Shown: in pieces, positions 5,286 through 7,379 of the stretch
Layout: each line of letters begins with the position of its first letter
How positions within the stretch are numbered: position 1 is the first letter of the stretch
NCBI GenBank assembly: GCA_023258825.1
Contig: JALQWE010000173.1
Span: 1 to 7,379, forward strand
Length of the DNA: 7,379 nt
Reading direction: 5' to 3'
Origin: Planctomycetaceae bacterium
GTDB taxonomy: Bacteria > Planctomycetota > Planctomycetia > Planctomycetales > Planctomycetaceae
The notes under the pieces: model-generated
The model's database searches: none
The model's input: only the letters and a program-made list of their open reading frames with translations
What the model was told of the DNA's origin: nothing
Program-made: the position numbers and the translations under genes

Positions 5286-6680
5286 GTGTTGAGTTTCCGG
5301 GGAAATCAGGCTGCGAACGACGTGGTTGTCACCGGAATCGGCACGGTGACCCCCCTGGGACTGCACACCTCAGCCACATGGCAGGCCCTGCTGCATGGCC
5401 AGGTTGCGCCCGCCGTCCTTCGGCCCGACGACATCGACTTCTGGGAAGAACTGGGACGCATCCCCGGACTGCGTCGCTACGGCGCCGGACTCAACATGGA
5501 GCAATTGTCGCAGGCCTTCACCGCCTGCCCACTGCTTCAGGACCTCGCGCCGGACCACGCCGCAGCCATGCTGGCCGAACGCGGTATTTCCAGCGCTTTA
5601 CTCGCCCTCCAGGAGGCGCTCAACCACGCACAGGTTCAGCCGGGCTGCGTTGTCCCACATCGCATCGGTGTTGTCTTCGGAAGCAGCAAGGGCGGACTGC
5701 GAACAGCCGAATCACTGACCCCGCATGCACGCAGTCAAAGTGATCACGCACCTCGCAGATCAGATCAACAACGTCTTTCACACAATCACAATAAACACAC
5801 CCACACGGTAAATGAGTTAACTCATTACTGGGAACAATGTGACCCGGCCGGATACCGCTGGTCCGAACTTTTCCGCACCGACAGCGCCACTCAATGGATC
5901 GCCCACCTGTTGCAGGCTGGTGGCCCGGTCAGCTGTCCCGTCGCAGCCTGTGCCACAGGACTGATTTCCGTCCTGCAGGGCGCCGCACTGATTCAATCGG
6001 GGGCCTGTGATCTGTGTGTCACCGGCAGTGCCGATGCCGCTCTTCGAGCCTCAGTATTGTCCTCGTTCAATCGGCTGCGTGTGACATCGGGACACGACGA
6101 CCCACGCAGCGCCTGCCGCCCATTTGATATCGACCGCGATGGCTTTGTCATTGGGGAAGGCGCCGGAGTGCTCATTCTGGAGTCACGGCGGCACGCGCTC
6201 GCCCGCGGGATCCAGCCGCTGGCACAGGTGCTCGGCGGAGGCTGGCTGGGCGACAGCACAGGGATGACCCAGATGGACGCCACCGGTGACGTGGTCTGCC
6301 AACTGCTTCGACGCAGCACCCAGGCCACGGGTTCGTCTCCCGACATTCTCAGCGTGCATGGGACGGGCACTCTGACCAACGATCTGGCTGAATCCCGTGG
6401 AATTGCGCACGCCGGCTTCCAGCACCCGCCGGTGTGCTACGGACTGAAAGGCGCGCTCGGACACCTGCTCGGAGCTGCCGGCAGCGTCGAAACCGCCTTG
6501 CTGGTGCAGGGCCTCACCGCCGGAATACATCCCGGCACGGCCAATCTCCGGACTCAGGATCCGCTGTGTCAGATTCCCATCGCACGCACTCCCGGCTCGG
6601 CATCAGCCACAGCCGTCTGGGGCAAGCTCTCACTGGGCTTTGGCGGTCACGTGGCTTATGGATTGTTCGCGAAGCCCTGA
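5286..6680 (+). CDS. Divergent beta-ketoacyl-ACP synthase (KAS II / FabF-like)
   Basis: The family joins acyl units by decarboxylating Claisen condensation on an acyl carrier protein. The 464-residue product starts with the typical VVVTGIGTVTPLG strand. The catalytic set is complete: Cys222 in VAACATGL, His358 in SVHGTGT, Lys388 and His393 in LKGALGHLLGAAG, spaced as in FabF. DRDGFVIGEGAG at 283-294 is also conserved. It is about 50 residues longer than FabF. Some of the extra length lies at ~55-85, and more at ~146-182, a His/Asn/Gln-rich, A+T-rich stretch inserted between GSSKGGL and the region before the active-site Cys. The C-terminal gate reads GFGGHV (451-456) where FabF has GFGGTN. These differences argue against housekeeping FabF and for a specialised lipid or polyketide-like role, but no ACP, reductase or chain-length factor is in the window. 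Spacing suggests co-transcription with mtdC. Confidence 0.9.
   Translation: MLSFRGNQAANDVVVTGIGTVTPLGLHTSATWQALLHGQVAPAVLRPDDIDFWEELGRIPGLRRYGAGLNMEQLSQAFTACPLLQDLAPDHAAAMLAERGISSALLALQEALNHAQVQPGCVVPHRIGVVFGSSKGGLRTAESLTPHARSQSDHAPRRSDQQRLSHNHNKHTHTVNELTHYWEQCDPAGYRWSELFRTDSATQWIAHLLQAGGPVSCPVAACATGLISVLQGAALIQSGACDLCVTGSADAALRASVLSSFNRLRVTSGHDDPRSACRPFDIDRDGFVIGEGAGVLILESRRHALARGIQPLAQVLGGGWLGDSTGMTQMDATGDVVCQLLRRSTQATGSSPDILSVHGTGTLTNDLAESRGIAHAGFQHPPVCYGLKGALGHLLGAAGSVETALLVQGLTAGIHPGTANLRTQDPLCQIPIARTPGSASATAVWGKLSLGFGGHVAYGLFAKP
5811..5826. repeat. 16-base perfect palindrome inside the ketosynthase gene
   Basis: AATGAGTTAACTCATT is its own reverse complement. It lies at the right end of the A+T-rich insertion in the ketosynthase gene, where the 60 bases 5761-5820 are 38% G+C (23 of 60), against 73% for 5521-5580 (44 of 60). 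It could be an operator-like site, or chance in a low-complexity stretch. Confidence 0.55.
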
Positions 6681-6765
6681 ACCGCAACGCTGCACGAGGA
6701 TTAAAAGCCCCGACGGCATCCCGGATACCGACGCGATTTCCAGGCGCCTTACTGTCGATGGATCC
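6681..6765. other. Convergent intergenic gap without a clear terminator
   Basis: These 85 bases separate the stop codon of the ketosynthase from that of the convergent substrate-binding protein gene. I see no strong GC-rich stem followed by a T-run on either strand, and no open frame with a ribosome binding site. Termination is probably factor-dependent or uses weak structures. Confidence 0.4.
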
Positions 6766-7379
6766 TCACGGACGATTCACGGCCGGTGATTGATTGTAAA
6801 GCCCTGTCAGCCACTCCAGACAGATCGCATCCATGTCAGCGGCCTGAGCAGGATCCGTCGAGTCCGCGGCCCAGGGCAGCAAACGCTGCACATCCTCAGG
6901 CAGGTTCTCCACCGCCATCGGCCCCAGTGGAATCTGACGTGCCGGTGATTCAGCCAGTCGACGCTCCGTCTCTTCCGACAGAAGAAACTCAATCAGCGCC
7001 AGCGCTTCCCGGGGATGCGGACAGTTGCGAATCATTGCGACGGTATTCGGGATACAAATCGTCCGCCCGCCGGGCAATCGATACGGCAACATCTCAACGG
7101 GCTTTCGGGCATCAATCGCTGCAAATACATCATCCGTATCCGTCAGCCCCAGGTCACAGACACCCTCAGCGACCATGTCACGCACCGCACCGTTGCCTCG
7201 GGCCTCCCGGATGCCCCGCTGATGCAGCGACGTATGCCATTCCTGAAGTCCAGCCAATCCCAATTCGTGACATAATTCCGTGTAATGTGTGAGTGTCGTG
7301 CCAAACAAAGGAATAGCGATTCCGACCCGGGACAGATCCTGCGACTGCAGCCGCGAAGCCACAGCATCCGCACTGCACT
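6766..7379 (-). CDS. ABC transporter substrate-binding protein, AfuA/FutA-like, 5' end outside window
   Basis: This is the C-terminal part of an extracytoplasmic solute receptor for an ABC importer of the iron(III)/2-aminoethylphosphonate class (COG1840-like). The frame is open through base 7379, so the 203 visible residues lack the signal peptide and the first lobe. Family signatures in order are: VGIAIPLFGTTLTHY, a segment with ARGNGAVRDMVAEGVCDLGLTDTDD (family pattern GNxxV.. VaxGE...gltDtDD), PGGRTICIPNTVAMI, PHPREALALIEFLLS, ERRLAESPARQIPLG. The paired tyrosines that bind ferric iron in FbpA-type receptors are not seen in this fragment, so the ligand should not be called iron from these data; molybdate, phosphonate or another anion is possible. 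It converges on the ketosynthase gene with 85 bases between stops. Permease and ATPase genes would be expected beyond the right edge or elsewhere. The coding strand is G-rich, unlike the two + strand genes beside it. Confidence 0.88.
   Translation of the reverse strand, partial: CSADAVASRLQSQDLSRVGIAIPLFGTTLTHYTELCHELGLAGLQEWHTSLHQRGIREARGNGAVRDMVAEGVCDLGLTDTDDVFAAIDARKPVEMLPYRLPGGRTICIPNTVAMIRNCPHPREALALIEFLLSEETERRLAESPARQIPLGPMAVENLPEDVQRLLPWAADSTDPAQAADMDAICLEWLTGLYNQSPAVNRP

Noticed and set aside
5278..5288. Overlapping palindromes GTGATCAC and CACGTG at the ketosynthase start
   Set aside because: Such short palindromes are expected by chance, and they overlap the ribosome binding site and start codon whose constraints explain part of the sequence.

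Overview
The window is about 60% G+C and reads as bacterial, most likely a planctomycete. The case rests on three things: a bacterial methylene-tetrahydromethanopterin dehydrogenase of the MtdA/MtdC type (H4MPT-linked C1 enzymes in bacteria are largely confined to methylotrophic Proteobacteria and Planctomycetes), a large secreted and membrane-anchored protein that matches no family I know, and dispersed GGGTCCTGACCC-type intergenic repeats. The taxonomic call is an inference, not something read from a marker gene.

Layout. Bases 1-1839 (+) hold the C-terminal ~612 residues of a GlgX-type glycogen debranching enzyme; its N-terminus lies before the window. Bases 1977-3947 (+) encode a 656-residue exported protein with a signal peptide, an acidic proline-rich linker, two similar beta-rich modules separated by a helical/coiled-coil segment, and a C-terminal membrane anchor. 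Bases 3948-4398 have no gene. They contain a block of 50-56 bp tandem repeats, whose first copy is paired with an inverted copy to form a 28-bp-stem hairpin, followed by a leader with two short hairpins. Bases 4399-5271 (+) encode the methylene-H4MPT dehydrogenase, followed after 14 bases by a divergent beta-ketoacyl synthase (5286-6680, +); these two look like an operon. Bases 6766-7379 (-) hold the C-terminal part of an AfuA/FutA-like ABC transporter substrate-binding protein, convergent with the ketosynthase and cut by the window end.

How the parts relate. The left half (carbohydrate turnover plus an envelope protein of unknown role) and the right half (C1 metabolism, a ketosynthase, solute uptake) are not obviously one pathway. 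The repeat block separates them, and sampled lines suggest that the + strand changes from G-rich to C-rich across it. This is consistent with a rearrangement junction or a replication-strand change. The most interesting items are the repeat block with its skew switch, the C1-dehydrogenase/ketosynthase pair, an A+T-rich His/Asn-rich insertion in the ketosynthase, and the duplicated module in the exported protein. I did not see a complete new defence or mobile system.
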